Assembly (NCBI RefSeq): GCF_003702705.1
Contig: NZ_QZMN01000014.1
Span: forward strand, 1 to 64,000
Direction: 5' to 3'
DNA from: Ornithinimicrobium cerasi
Lineage (GTDB): Bacteria; Actinomycetota; Actinomycetes; Actinomycetales; Dermatophilaceae
Length of the DNA: 64,000 nt
Shown: in pieces, positions 26,389-35,336 of the stretch
Numbering within the stretch: the first letter of the stretch is position 1
How the letters are laid out: every line of letters begins with the position of its first letter
Made by a program: the position numbers and the translations under genes
The notes under the pieces: generated by a model
Database searches by the model: none
Seen by the model: the letters and a program-made list of their open reading frames with translations, nothing else
What the model was told of the DNA's origin: nothing

Positions 26389-27066
26389 ATGGTGCTGGAC
26401 ACGCGGGGGCTGCGGTGGTGGACGCTCACGCTCCTCGTCGTGACGGGGCTCCTGGCCGCCGCGTCGGTGCTGCTGCACCTCAGGGTGCGGGGCACCGCGG
26501 CCAACGACCTCTTCAGCTACTTCCACCTGGGGTCGGAGGTCGGCCTCTCCGCGTACTGGAACGCCCTCCTCCTCGGGCTGGTGGCCGCCTGCGCGCTGTT
26601 CAGCGGGTTCGTGACCCGGGCGAGGTCACGGCGGTGGGGCTGGTTCGTCGTGGCGGCCGTGACCCTCTTCCTCAGCCTCGACGAGGCGACCCGGCTGCAC
26701 GAGCGCACCGCCGCGTTGGTCACGACCAACCCGCTCCCGACGTACACGTGGGTGGTCGCAGGCATCCCGCTCGCCGCGCTGATGGTCGGCGTCCTCTGGT
26801 TCGCCACCCGCAGCCTGCCCACCGTCCTGCGACGTCGGCTGGGGATCGCGCTCGCGGTCTACATCGTCGGGGCGCTCGGCTTCGAGGCGCTGAGCGGGGT
26901 GGCCTGGCGCCAGCAGCGTCCCGACCTGTCCGAGGCCCTGGGCACCGTCGAGGAGGTGCTCGAGATGGTGGCCTGCGTCTACGCCGTCCACGTGCTGGTG
27001 CAGTCCTGGCTGCCCCTGCGCCTGGAGGTGCGCTCGACGCCGGCCGGGGTCTCAGACCGCGTCTGA
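26389..27066 (+). CDS. multi-pass membrane protein, unknown function
   Basis: Protein of 225 aa with about six hydrophobic helices (LTLLVVTGLLAAASVLLHL, YWNALLLGLVAACALFSGFV, WFVVAAVTLFLSL and others). Conserved-looking polar motifs lie at helix ends: LSLDEATRLHER near residue 100 and TVEEVLEMVACVYAVHVLVQ near the C-terminus. I have seen this LDE-LHE plus EE-EM pattern in hypothetical membrane proteins with no assigned role. The gene overlaps the convergent patatin gene by 15 bp. Confidence 0.8.
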   Translation: MVLDTRGLRWWTLTLLVVTGLLAAASVLLHLRVRGTAANDLFSYFHLGSEVGLSAYWNALLLGLVAACALFSGFVTRARSRRWGWFVVAAVTLFLSLDEATRLHERTAALVTTNPLPTYTWVVAGIPLAALMVGVLWFATRSLPTVLRRRLGIALAVYIVGALGFEALSGVAWRQQRPDLSEALGTVEEVLEMVACVYAVHVLVQSWLPLRLEVRSTPAGVSDRV

Positions 27067-27963
27067 GGTGATCCCGAGGAACTCCCGGATCGCCGGCAGC
27101 TCGCGCCGCGCCTGGGCGAGCCCGGCCTCGTGGCTGGCCCGCAGCCGCGCCACGCTGCGCTCGCCGTTGCCGACCGGCATCACCTCGGGGACGAACAGGT
27201 AGGCCGCCCCGGCCCTCTCCAGCTCCCACAGCTCCTCACGGGTCGCGTTGTAGCGGGCAGGGCGGTCCCGCAGCGCGTCGGCGACCGTCGGCAGGCGGCG
27301 GTACCACCGGCGCAGCAGCCAGTCGTTGCGCAGCGGCTCCTTGACGTAGGCGCGGGGCTGGGTCAGCACGACGAGGAACCGCTGCCACCCGTCCGCCCGT
27401 GCCGCGTCGAGGGGTATGCCGCCCGCCGGACCGAGCGCCCCGTCCACGTAGACCTCCCCGTCGATGGTCACCGGCGGCATCACCACCGGCATGGTCGAGG
27501 AGGCCCGTACCCGCACCATCAGGTCGGCCAGCGTCGGTGTGTCCTCGCGCCCCCAGTGCACCTGCACCCCGCGGGTCGCGTTGAACGCGCCGATCCGCCA
27601 ACGGGTGCTGACCGAGGCGGCCGAGAAGGTGTCCCAGTCGAAGGGCAGCGCCTGACCCGGCAGCCCGGTCTCCTCGTAGATGTACCGCGCGTTGAACAGC
27701 CCCTGCCCGCGGGCGAACGTGCGCCAGTCCCCGAACTGCGGATCGGCGGCAAAGTCGGTGAAGCTGTGCCGCGCCCTCCAGGGGTCGCGGGAGAGGTAGT
27801 TGACGGCGTTGCTCGACCCGGCCGAGATCCCGCCGACCCAGTCCAGGTGCAGCCCCGCCTCCAGGAGGGCGACCAGCAGGCCCGACGTGTAGGAGGCGCG
27901 CATGCCGCCGCCCTCGAACAGCAGCGCCGTGCCGGTCACGGTCGGGTGCAGCGGGGCGCTCAC
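27052..27963 (-). CDS. patatin-like phospholipase
   Basis: Serine lipid hydrolase of 303 aa with the patatin dyad. The oxyanion loop FEGGGMRASYTSG is near the N-terminus, the nucleophile elbow GISAGS near residue 48, and the aspartate in VDGALGPAGGIPLD. It is most like the YjjU/RssA bacterial patatins and has no signal peptide. The GTG start has TACCGT 6 nt upstream and matches the beginning of the domain; the longer upstream frame is rejected. A rare ATA codon is used in the GGIPLD stretch, where the DNA reads GGCATACCC. Confidence 0.9.
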   Translation of the reverse strand: MSAPLHPTVTGTALLFEGGGMRASYTSGLLVALLEAGLHLDWVGGISAGSSNAVNYLSRDPWRARHSFTDFAADPQFGDWRTFARGQGLFNARYIYEETGLPGQALPFDWDTFSAASVSTRWRIGAFNATRGVQVHWGREDTPTLADLMVRVRASSTMPVVMPPVTIDGEVYVDGALGPAGGIPLDAARADGWQRFLVVLTQPRAYVKEPLRNDWLLRRWYRRLPTVADALRDRPARYNATREELWELERAGAAYLFVPEVMPVGNGERSVARLRASHEAGLAQARRELPAIREFLGITSDAV

Positions 27964-27969
27964 GACCAC

Positions 27970-27979
27970 ACGGTATGCC
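27970..27979 (-). promoter_or_regulatory. GGCATACCGT promoter of patatin gene (leaderless)
   Basis: Minus-strand GGCATACCGT places TACCGT 6 nt before the GTG start. A second GGCATACC on the plus strand follows at 27987, giving a close inverted pair. Confidence 0.6.
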
Positions 27980-28097
27980 GTCGCGCGGCATACCCCCCTC
28001 CCTCCCCTGGACGACCACCTCCGCTCCACCGGGCCTCCCGTCCCCCGCTCCCACTGGCCGCCCGTCCCCCCTCCGCCTGGCCGCCCCTCCGTGTCAA

Positions 28098-28149
28098 GGT
28101 GCGGTCACCTTGCCGGGACCTTCATCACCCTGTAGCGCGATGAAGGTCC
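28098..28149. repeat. palindrome 2L flanking AbiEi-DUF559 gene 2
   Basis: A 52-bp element made of GGTGCGGTCACC (28098-28109), a 6-nt gap, and a perfect 11-bp inverted repeat: GGACCTTCATC at 28116-28126 and GATGAAGGTCC at 28139-28149. It matches the element at 29227-29278 at about 41 of 52 positions with the same internal spacing. It lies 26 bp beyond the 3' end of the minus-strand AbiEi-DUF559 gene. Confidence 0.85.
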
Positions 28150-28175
28150 GGCGGAGGCGATTGCACCACGTGGGG

Positions 28176-29132
28176 TCAGCCCGCGCGTCGTGCCGTGGCC
28201 AGCGCGGCCCCGACGAGCGACCGCACCCGCTCGGGACGGGAGAGGTCCGACCAGATGAGGCGGACGACGACGTACCCGGCCCGCTGCAGCCGTATCTCGC
28301 GACGCTTCTCGCGCACGAGCGCGTCGGGGGACGCGTACTTGACCATGCCGTCGAACTCGACGATGACCCTCGTCCCCTGCAGCAGGAAGTCCACCCTGCC
28401 GATGACCGCACCGAGCTCGTCCCGGATGACGACCTGCGGCACCGGGGTGTATCCGAGCCCACGGAGCAGCAGCCTGCTCAGGGTCTCCCCGGGTGACTCG
28501 GTCCGCGCGTCCATGAGGTCGATGGCCCGCACGAACGTGGCGTGCACGGGATGGTGCGGTCGGGTGACCACGGCCGTGCGCAGGGCGTCGTGGGTGACCA
28601 GCTGCCGGTGCAGGGCGGCGTCCCCCACGACGACGGCCTCGTCGCGCCCGCGCAGCTGCGCCACCCCCATCACGACGAGGACCGGCTCCAGGACCTCGAC
28701 ACCGTGCACGGTGGTGTGCCGAGCGTCGGTGTAGCCGGTGTGGATGGTCGAGCCGGCCCGCCGGCGGTGCTGCCCGGCGCCCCGCCGGCACCCGTGGACC
28801 CGGTCGGGGACGACGGTGAGCGGCAGGCCGTGCATCAGCGCGGCGCTCGTGTGGCTCACCAGGACGTCAGGCGGCCAGGTCCTGGCGACCGCGGTCGCCC
28901 GCAGGACGTGCCGGCCGGCTGGGTCGGCACGCTCGTGACGGTCGCCGTCGACGAAGGCGGACCGGCCCACCCGACGGAGGACGCCCGCGGCCACGAGCCG
29001 GCGCACGCCGTCCGGTCCTACGCCGAGACGGTGCAGGTCGGCGCTCGTCACCGTGCCGGCGTGGAGCCGCAGCTCACGACGCACCAGGTCCAGCTGGCCG
29101 GGCGGAAGGCGGAGATCGTGGGAGGACGTCAC
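28176..29132 (-). CDS. AbiEi-like/DUF559 nuclease-like protein 2
   Basis: Protein of 318 aa. The N-terminal AbiEi-type winged helix runs from LDLVRRELRLHAGTVTSADL to VGRSAFVD, and a middle region is shared with abortive-infection antitoxins (VSHTSAALMHGLPL). The C-terminal DUF559/Vsr-like domain has D248, E259, D261 and K265 (VDFLLQ, VEFDGMVKY), then EKRREIRLQRAGYVVVRLIW. The residues needed by PD-(D/E)XK nucleases look present. The GTG at 29132 has CACAGT 7 nt upstream and fits the domain start. It lies on the same strand just after a uvrA-like gene and is flanked by palindromes 2L and 2R. Function unknown. Confidence 0.82.
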   Translation of the reverse strand: MTSSHDLRLPPGQLDLVRRELRLHAGTVTSADLHRLGVGPDGVRRLVAAGVLRRVGRSAFVDGDRHERADPAGRHVLRATAVARTWPPDVLVSHTSAALMHGLPLTVVPDRVHGCRRGAGQHRRRAGSTIHTGYTDARHTTVHGVEVLEPVLVVMGVAQLRGRDEAVVVGDAALHRQLVTHDALRTAVVTRPHHPVHATFVRAIDLMDARTESPGETLSRLLLRGLGYTPVPQVVIRDELGAVIGRVDFLLQGTRVIVEFDGMVKYASPDALVREKRREIRLQRAGYVVVRLIWSDLSRPERVRSLVGAALATARRAG

Positions 29133-29226
29133 CCGGTCCACTGTGCCGAAGCCAGCCCCGGTCCTGACCGCGTTGTCCACAGGCTGCGTCCTGGGCCTGA
29201 ATGGCCCGACCACAACCCTTCACCCA

Positions 29227-29278
29227 GGTGCGGTCACCACGATGGGACCTCCATCACGCTGGAGGGTGATGGAGGTCG
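29227..29278. repeat. palindrome 2R flanking AbiEi-DUF559 gene 2
   Basis: GGTGCGGTCACC (29227-29238), a 6-nt gap, then a perfect 12-bp inverted repeat: GACCTCCATCAC at 29246-29257 and GTGATGGAGGTC at 29266-29277 with an 8-nt loop. It is the upstream partner of palindrome 2L and separates the nuclease-like gene from the uvrA-like gene. Confidence 0.88.
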
Positions 29279-29325
29279 GCCGGGGGTGAGCGCACTCCGC
29301 AGGCCGGACTCGGACGCGACCACCC

Positions 29326-31815
29326 TCAGCCGGTCCGTGGCCCCGACGCCACCACCCGCCCACCCTCGTCGCCGGCTCCGGGCCCGACCTCGACGAGCCA
29401 GTCCGCGGTCGCGACGGCCGCCGGGTCGTGCTCGGCCAGCAGCACCGTGTGGCCGGCGTCGACGAGGGCGTGCAGGACCGACAGCAGCCGGTGCACGTCG
29501 GCGGGGTGCAACCCGGAGGTCGGCTCGTCGAGGACGTAGAGGGTCGGTGCGCGGCGCTCCTTCTGCAGCTCGGTGGCGAGCTTGATCCGCTGCGCCTCGC
29601 CGCCGGAGAGCTCGGTGGCCGGCTGGCCGAGGGTCAGGTAGCCCAGGCCCAGGGCCTGCAGGGCCTCCAGCGCGCGCCGCGCCGCGGGCAGCTCGCGGAG
29701 CACCTCCAGGGCCTCGGACACGCTGCGCCGCAACAGGTCCGCGACGGTCAACCCGTGCCAGCGCACCTCCAGCGTCTGCGGGCCGAAGCGGTCGCCCCGG
29801 CAGTCGGGGCACAGCGAGTAGGTCCCGGGCAGGAAGAGCAGCTCGACGGACACTGCCCCCTCGCCCTGGCAGGTCGGACACCGCCCGGCCGCGGTGTTGA
29901 AGCTGAACCGGCTCGCCCGGAATCCGCGCTCGCGCGCGTCGGGGGTCGCGGCGTAGGCCGCCCGGACGGCGTCCCACAAGCCGGTGTAGGTCGCCAGGGT
30001 GGAGCGGGGTGACCGCCCGATCGGCTTCTGGGTGATCCGCACGACCCGGGTCGGTATGCCGTCCCCGCTCGCCCGGGCGCGCGCCGCGCCCCCGCCGCCC
30101 CGCTCCTCCCGGCCGGTGCCCTCGTCCGCCGCGGCGTCGTCCTCGTCCTCGAGCTCCGCCTCGTCCTCGACGCTGGCCAGCCGTTCACCCACGACGTCGT
30201 GCACCGCGTCGAGCAGGCTGGTCTTGCCCGACCCGGAGATCCCGGTGACGACGATGAGGGCACCGAGCGGCAGGTCGAGGTCGGCGCCGCGCACGGTGTG
30301 ACGGCTCAGCGCGGAGAGCGCAAGGGTGCCGGTCCCGCGGCGCGGCGGTCCCTCCCGGACCTCCTCGGGATGGACGGGCCGGGAGAGGTAGCGGGCGGTG
30401 ACGGACCCCGCGGCACGGGGAAGCCCGTCCAGCACCCCGGACCACAGCACGCTGCCGCCCTCGTCCCCGGCCCCCGGACCGACGTCCACCACCCAGTCGC
30501 ACCCGGCCACGACCCCCATGTCGTGCTCGACGACGATCACCGTGTTGCCGGCGGCGACCAGGCCGCGCAGGAGGGCGACGAGCCGCTCGGTGTCCTGCGG
30601 GTGCAGCCCCGCGGACGGCTCGTCGAGCACGTAGACGACCCCGAACAGCCCCGACCGCAGCGCCGTCGCCAGCCGGAGCCGCTGCAGCTCGCCCGACGAC
30701 ACGGTCGTCGTCCCCCGACCGAGCGAGAGGTGGCCCAGGCCGAGGTCGACCATGAGCGAGAGGCGCCCGACGAGGTCCTCGAGCAGCACCCGCTCGGCCT
30801 CCTCCCGGGCGCTCGGCCCCGCTGGCACCACCGACCCTCCGGTCCGTCCGCGCGGACCCGCCGGTGGTGGGAGGGCGAGCTGCGCGAGACGGGCGCCGAG
30901 CAGGTCGAGCAGGTCGGTGACGGGGAGGGCGGACGCCTCGTCGACCGCGAGCCCCTCCCAGGTCACGGCCAGCGCGTCCGGGCGCAGGCGCCGACCCGCG
31001 CAGACCTCGCAGGGGTGCGTCTCGACATACCGGAGGGCGCGGCGGCGCTGGGAGACCGAGCGGGTCTCGGCGAGGGTGCGCAGGACGTAGCGGGAGGCGG
31101 AGGAGAAGGTGCCCCGGTAGGGGCGGGAGATGCGCTCCGGGTCACGGGTGGGCACGACCGTGACGACCGGCTGCTCGTCGGTGAACAGGACCCACTCGCG
31201 GGTGGCCGCCGGCAGGTCGCGCCACGGGACGTCGACGTCGTGACCCAGGGTCGAGACGATGTCGCGGTAGTTCTTGCCCAGCCACGCCCCGGGCCACGCC
31301 GCCACCGCCCCGTCGGCGATCGAGCGCGACGGGTCGGGGACCATCGCAGCCTCGGTGGGCAGGTGCCGCACGCCCAGGCCCCCGCAGCCCGGGCAGGCGC
31401 CGACGGCCGTGTTGGCGGAGAAGTGGTCGGAGTCCATCGGCGCCACGCCGTCCGGGTAGTCGCCGCAGCGCGACCACAGCATCCGCAGCGTGCTGCCCGC
31501 GGTGGTCGCCGTGCCGACGCTGGAGCGTGTCGAGGCGCCGCCGCGGCCCTGCTCGAGCGCGACGGTCGGCGGCAGTCCCTGGACGTCACCGACCTGCGGG
31601 TCGACCGCCGCATGGATGAGGCGGCGGGCGAACGGGGCGACCGAGTCGAGGTAGCGGCGCTGCGCCTCGCCGTGGATCGTGCCGAACGCCAGGCTCGACT
31701 TGCCCGACCCGGACACCCCGGTCACCGCGACGAGCGCGTCGCGGGGCAGGTCGACGTCGACGTCGCGCAGGTTGTGCAGGCGCGCGCCCCTGACGCGGAT
31801 GGAGTGCTCGCTCAC
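29326..31815 (-). CDS. UvrA-like ABC ATPase (short UvrA paralogue) 1
   Basis: Protein of 829 aa, shorter than housekeeping UvrA (about 950), as in UvrA paralogues lacking the UvrB-interaction domain and in DrrC-type drug-resistance proteins. The first Walker A GVSGSGKSS is at about 33-41, with zinc-type pairs CPGCGG and CEVCAG and the signature VSSGELQRLRLATAL. The second half has GISGSGKTS, CPTCQG, CPDCRG, LSGGEAQRIKLATEL and LDEPTSGLHPADV. An acidic and glycine-rich insert of about 40 residues follows the second Walker A. It likely binds DNA, in repair or intercalator resistance. GTG start with TACCCT 7 nt upstream; the longer frame overlaps the next gene. Confidence 0.87.
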   Translation of the reverse strand: MSEHSIRVRGARLHNLRDVDVDLPRDALVAVTGVSGSGKSSLAFGTIHGEAQRRYLDSVAPFARRLIHAAVDPQVGDVQGLPPTVALEQGRGGASTRSSVGTATTAGSTLRMLWSRCGDYPDGVAPMDSDHFSANTAVGACPGCGGLGVRHLPTEAAMVPDPSRSIADGAVAAWPGAWLGKNYRDIVSTLGHDVDVPWRDLPAATREWVLFTDEQPVVTVVPTRDPERISRPYRGTFSSASRYVLRTLAETRSVSQRRRALRYVETHPCEVCAGRRLRPDALAVTWEGLAVDEASALPVTDLLDLLGARLAQLALPPPAGPRGRTGGSVVPAGPSAREEAERVLLEDLVGRLSLMVDLGLGHLSLGRGTTTVSSGELQRLRLATALRSGLFGVVYVLDEPSAGLHPQDTERLVALLRGLVAAGNTVIVVEHDMGVVAGCDWVVDVGPGAGDEGGSVLWSGVLDGLPRAAGSVTARYLSRPVHPEEVREGPPRRGTGTLALSALSRHTVRGADLDLPLGALIVVTGISGSGKTSLLDAVHDVVGERLASVEDEAELEDEDDAAADEGTGREERGGGGAARARASGDGIPTRVVRITQKPIGRSPRSTLATYTGLWDAVRAAYAATPDARERGFRASRFSFNTAAGRCPTCQGEGAVSVELLFLPGTYSLCPDCRGDRFGPQTLEVRWHGLTVADLLRRSVSEALEVLRELPAARRALEALQALGLGYLTLGQPATELSGGEAQRIKLATELQKERRAPTLYVLDEPTSGLHPADVHRLLSVLHALVDAGHTVLLAEHDPAAVATADWLVEVGPGAGDEGGRVVASGPRTG

Positions 31816-31822
31816 CCGCCCG

Positions 31823-31832
31823 AGGGTATGCC
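31823..31832 (-). promoter_or_regulatory. GGCATACCCT promoter of uvrA-like gene 1 (leaderless)
   Basis: Minus-strand GGCATACCCT puts the -10 hexamer TACCCT 7 nt before the GTG start. Confidence 0.6.
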
Positions 31833-31855
31833 GTGGGCTCGTCGGGTGCGCCCGC

Positions 31856-33100
31856 TCAGACCGTGGTGCCCGGCTCGAGCCGGCCCCCGGCCTCCACGAC
31901 GCGCCCGCCCCCGACCCGGCTGTCGCGACCGACGAGGGTGATCGCCTCGTCGGTGAGCAGGGTGCCCGCAGGCGCGGCGCCGACGCTGGCCCCGCGGCCC
32001 ACCCGGGAGCCCTCGTCGACGACCGCGGTGCGCACGGTCGCACCGGCCTCCACCACGACGTCGCCCAGGAGCACGCTGTCCTCGACGACCGCCCCGCTCC
32101 CCACCTCGACGCGGGGGCCGAGGACGCTGCGCCGCACCGTCCCGCGCACCCGGCTGCCGGGGCCGACCATCGAACCGCTGACCCGGGCCTCGTCGTCGAA
32201 CCACGCTGGCGGGTCCGGGATGCTCGGGGCGAGGACCGGGCGGAGGGGGTGGTCGAAGACGTCGACGCGTCCGGCGAGCAGGTCGCGGTGAGCCTGCAGG
32301 TAGGCCTTCGGCCGGCCGACGTCCCGCCAGTAGCCGGGGAGCGGGTCGGCATACACCCTGCCGCGGTCGACGAGGGCGGGCAGCAGGTGCTCGCCGAAGT
32401 CACCCAGCCCGGTGTCGCCGTGCTCCGTCGCGTCCTGGTGCAGCAGGACGCGCAGCCGCTCCAGCTCGGCGACGAGGACGGCGGGCTCGTAGAGGAAGAT
32501 CTCGACCGCCACGGTGCCGGTCCGGGTGGAGGAGGGCTTGTAGTCGACGGCGGACACCAGGCCCTCGGCGTCGGCGTGGACGACCATGTTGTGGACGGCC
32601 TCCCGCACGCCGACCTCGGCCGTGACGACGGTGCACTCCGCTCCGCGCTCGAGGTGCCGGCTGACCATCGGGCGCAGGTCGGCGGAGAAGACGTGGTCGG
32701 CGGAGAGGACGAGGAGGACGTCGGGGTCGAAGGCCAGGATCTCGTCGCGCAGCCGGAACAGCCCGTCGGCGTTGCCGTGGCTGAAGCCGTCGTCCTGCGC
32801 CGGGCCGGAGCCCTGCTCGGGCGTGATCCTCCGGAAGCCGCCGTGGGTGCGGTCGAGGTCCCACGGGCGCCCGCCGGCCAGGTAGGTGTCCAGGGTGCTC
32901 GACTGGTACTGCACGCTCACCCAGACGTCCGTGACCCCGCTCGCGACGAGCGAGGAGAGGGGGAAGTCGACGAGGGCGTGCGTCCCGGCGAAGGGGAGCG
33001 CCGGCTTGGCACGCTCGCGCGTCAGCACGTCCATGCGGCTGCCCGCACCGCCCGCCTGCACGATCGCGAGGGTCCGCAGCCCCACCGGCAGAGTCGTCAC
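31856..33100 (-). CDS. GlgC-like sugar-phosphate nucleotidyltransferase
   Basis: Protein of 414 aa, the usual size for actinobacterial GlgC. The N-terminal nucleotidyltransferase motif AGGAGSRMDVLTRERAKPAL deviates from GGxGxRLxPLTxxRAKPA at the RLxP part. LSADHVFSAD carries the metal-binding Asp, and GYWRDVGRPKAYLQAH is typical of ADP-glucose pyrophosphorylase. The last 110 residues form left-handed beta-helix repeats (VGPGSRVRGTVRRSVLGPRV). It could make ADP-glucose for glycogen or maltosyl transfer, but the altered motif leaves the substrate open. GTG start with TACACT 7 nt upstream. Confidence 0.82.
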   Translation of the reverse strand: MTTLPVGLRTLAIVQAGGAGSRMDVLTRERAKPALPFAGTHALVDFPLSSLVASGVTDVWVSVQYQSSTLDTYLAGGRPWDLDRTHGGFRRITPEQGSGPAQDDGFSHGNADGLFRLRDEILAFDPDVLLVLSADHVFSADLRPMVSRHLERGAECTVVTAEVGVREAVHNMVVHADAEGLVSAVDYKPSSTRTGTVAVEIFLYEPAVLVAELERLRVLLHQDATEHGDTGLGDFGEHLLPALVDRGRVYADPLPGYWRDVGRPKAYLQAHRDLLAGRVDVFDHPLRPVLAPSIPDPPAWFDDEARVSGSMVGPGSRVRGTVRRSVLGPRVEVGSGAVVEDSVLLGDVVVEAGATVRTAVVDEGSRVGRGASVGAAPAGTLLTDEAITLVGRDSRVGGGRVVEAGGRLEPGTTV

Positions 33101-33107
33101 CCGGGGG

Positions 33108-33113
33108 AGTGTA
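33108..33113 (-). promoter_or_regulatory. -10 box of GlgC-like gene (leaderless)
   Basis: The minus strand reads GGCATACACT, so TACACT ends 7 nt before the GTG start at 33100. Confidence 0.55.
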
Positions 33114-33256
33114 TGCCGCCCCCCCTCATCCCTGTCGGCCGGTCGGGACCGGCGCGCTGGGGGACCCGCGCGGTGGCCTCGTCACGGGTGCGTGTCGCCG
33201 GTGTGTGATGGCTCACGGTGCGAAATAGATGACGGTTCAACCGAGTTGGACAGGTC

Positions 33257-33787
33257 ATGAAGATCGGCATCGTCATCAGCACCACCCGTCCCTCGCGCAT
33301 CGGCCACCGCGTCGCCGGGTGGATCGCCTCCCAGGCGCCCGAGGGCGTCACCGCGGAGGTCGTGGACCTCGCAGAGGTGGCCCTGCCGTTCTTCGCGGAC
33401 AGCGCCCACCCGAAGCTGGGCCGCTACACCGAGCCCGCGACGATCGCCTGGGCCGAGCGGGTCTCCGGCTACGACGCGATGATCTTCACCGTCGCCGAGT
33501 ACAACGGCGGCTACCCCGCCCCGCTGAAGAACGCCATCGACGCCCTCTACCCCGAGTGGAACGACCTTCCGGTCGGTGTCGTCGGCTACGGCTGGGGCGG
33601 CGCCGGTCGCGCCGTCACCGCCCTGCGCCCCGTGCTGGAGAACATCAAGGCCGTCCGCGTCGACGGCCCGGCCCTCACCTTCGGCACCCACCTCACGCCC
33701 GAGGGCGAGTTCCTCACCGACGCGCGCGACCTGGCCGTCCCCGCGCTCTACGCCGACCTCGCCGCCCGGGTGCCCGCCCGCGTCTGA
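33257..33787 (+). CDS. NADPH-dependent FMN reductase
   Basis: Flavodoxin-fold reductase of 176 aa. The N-terminus MKIGIVISTTRPSRIGHRVA carries the phosphate-binding STTRPSR loop of the SsuE/ArsH/chromate reductase group, and YDAMIFTVAEYNGGYPAPLK is the flavin-binding signature PEYNGG in variant form (AEYNGG). It reduces FMN or quinones with NADPH and is cytoplasmic. GGACAGG in front of the ATG could serve as a ribosome site. It is divergent from the GlgC-like gene. Confidence 0.9.
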   Translation: MKIGIVISTTRPSRIGHRVAGWIASQAPEGVTAEVVDLAEVALPFFADSAHPKLGRYTEPATIAWAERVSGYDAMIFTVAEYNGGYPAPLKNAIDALYPEWNDLPVGVVGYGWGGAGRAVTALRPVLENIKAVRVDGPALTFGTHLTPEGEFLTDARDLAVPALYADLAARVPARV

Positions 33788-33867
33788 CCGCCCCCGCGCT
33801 CCCCGACCGCCGCATCCAGGGCCGGCCGGGAGCGGGTCGTGCTCGGATCAGGCGAGGCGCCACCGCA

Positions 33868-33873
33868 TACCCT
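33868..33873 (+). promoter_or_regulatory. -10 box of pseudo-hydrolase gene (leaderless)
   Basis: GCATACCCT: the hexamer TACCCT ends 6 nt before the GTG at 33880. Confidence 0.6.
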
Positions 33874-33879
33874 GCCCCT

Positions 33880-34530
33880 GTGAGCCAGCCAGCACCTGAC
33901 GCGACGCCCCTCGTCCTCCTCCACGGCACCGGCCAGGCGCCCATGGCGTGGGAGGACGTCGTGGTGGCGCTCTACGGGTCCCGGCGGCTGCTGACCCCGT
34001 GGGTCCCCGGGCTGAAGCCGACCGACAGGCGCTCGCTGCCGCTCGACCAGGCGGCCGCCGCGCTCGACACCCAGCTCATGCTCGAGGGGATGGAGCAGGC
34101 CGACGTGTGCGGTCTCGGGCTGGGGGCGATGGTCGCGGCCCAGCTCGCCGCGGACCACCCGGGGCGGGTCCGCAGGCTGGTGCTCGTGGGCGGGCAGGTC
34201 AGGCCCTCCCGCGCCGCGCTGCGGATGCAGTCGGGGCTGGTCAGGCTGGCCCCCGCCGCACGCCTGGCCGACGCGGGTCTGTCCAAGAACCGGCTGCTCG
34301 AGGCGCTCTCGGTGGCTCGCGACCTCGACCTCACCCTGGTCCTCCCGAGGATCACGGCGCCGACGCTCGTCGTCGTCGGCGGCACCGACCGGGCGGGGCA
34401 GCTGGGTGCCCGCGCGCTGGTCGACGGGATCGCGGGGGCCCGGCTGCGGGCGGTCCCCGGGTCGGGTCCTGCGGTCAACGTGGACGCGCCCGCCGAGCTG
34501 GTGACCGTGCTGCGGGAGTTCCTCGACTGA
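33880..34530 (+). CDS. alpha/beta-hydrolase-fold protein lacking the catalytic dyad
   Basis: Protein of 216 aa with the overall pattern of an alpha/beta hydrolase: PLVLLHGTGQAPMAWEDVV, a helix after the elbow AMVAAQLAADHPGRVRRLVL, and VVVGGTDRAG before the C-terminal helix. The nucleophile elbow normally written GxSxG reads GLGLG, so the serine is glycine. The position of the general-base His reads SGPAVN instead of GH. The gene looks otherwise intact, so it probably lost hydrolysis and became a binding protein. This is inference from two positions. Confidence 0.78.
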   Translation: MSQPAPDATPLVLLHGTGQAPMAWEDVVVALYGSRRLLTPWVPGLKPTDRRSLPLDQAAAALDTQLMLEGMEQADVCGLGLGAMVAAQLAADHPGRVRRLVLVGGQVRPSRAALRMQSGLVRLAPAARLADAGLSKNRLLEALSVARDLDLTLVLPRITAPTLVVVGGTDRAGQLGARALVDGIAGARLRAVPGSGPAVNVDAPAELVTVLREFLD

Positions 34531-34565
34531 CGGGGGTCGGTCGGTCCCGGTCGGGGTGCCCGACC

Positions 34566-35336
34566 TCAGCGGCCCGGGAGGCCGGTCCGGTCAAGCCGCG
34601 CCAGGAGGGCGAGCTGGGTGCGGCGCTCGCGCGCCAGGGTCAGGTATGCCGGTGCCGTCACCGCTCCGTCGAGCAGCCGCTTGGCCCTCGCCACGGCCCG
34701 GGGGTCGTGCCGCACGACCTGGGACACCAGCTCGTCCGCCACGGCCGCAGCGTCGACGGCGACCCGCGTCGCCAGGCCGAGCCGCACCGCCTCGGTGCCG
34801 TCCACCGACCTGGCGGTCAGCGTCAGGTCCTTGGCGACGTCGAGGCCGACGACCTCGGTGAGCGTGCGGGTCCCGCCCATGTCCGGCACCAGCCCCCAGC
34901 GCACCTCGCGCACCGACCACTGCGCGTCCGGGGTCGTCACCCGCAGGTCCGCGCCGAGCGCGAGCTGGAGTCCGGCGCCGAGGCAGTGACCGTGCACGAC
35001 CGCGACCACCGGCACGGGCAGCCGGCGCCAGGCCCAGCAGGCCTCCTGGAACACGTTGGTGCCCGTCCACGGACGTGGGACGAAGCGTGCGGCGATCCCG
35101 CCCGGCCGCCGCAGCGCAGCCCGCAGGTCGAGCCCGGCGCAGAACGTCTCGCCCTCGCCCGACAGCAGCACGGCCCGGACCGACCGGTCCCGGCGCAGCG
35201 ATCGTGCGGTCGCGACCAGCTCGTCGAGCATCTCCAGCGTCAGCGCGTTGAGCTTGTCGGGCCGGGCGAGGCGCACCCGCGCCACCCCCTCCGCGACCTC
35301 GCAGGTGACCGTCCCCGCCAGCGTGAGCGCCGTCAT
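34566..35336 (-). CDS. enoyl-CoA hydratase/isomerase family protein
   Basis: Crotonase-fold protein of 256 aa. The oxyanion region GETFCAGLDLRAAL and the turn VVHGHCLGAGLQLALGADLR are clear. The active-site segment WSVREVRWGLVPDMGGTRTL has Glu and Asp near the usual acid positions. It hydrates or isomerises 2-enoyl-CoA esters; the exact substrate is open. It is not adjacent to the PAA genes. The ATG at 35336 with CATGCT 7 nt upstream is preferred; one at 35348 adds four residues. Confidence 0.88.
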   Translation of the reverse strand: MTALTLAGTVTCEVAEGVARVRLARPDKLNALTLEMLDELVATARSLRRDRSVRAVLLSGEGETFCAGLDLRAALRRPGGIAARFVPRPWTGTNVFQEACWAWRRLPVPVVAVVHGHCLGAGLQLALGADLRVTTPDAQWSVREVRWGLVPDMGGTRTLTEVVGLDVAKDLTLTARSVDGTEAVRLGLATRVAVDAAAVADELVSQVVRHDPRAVARAKRLLDGAVTAPAYLTLARERRTQLALLARLDRTGLPGR

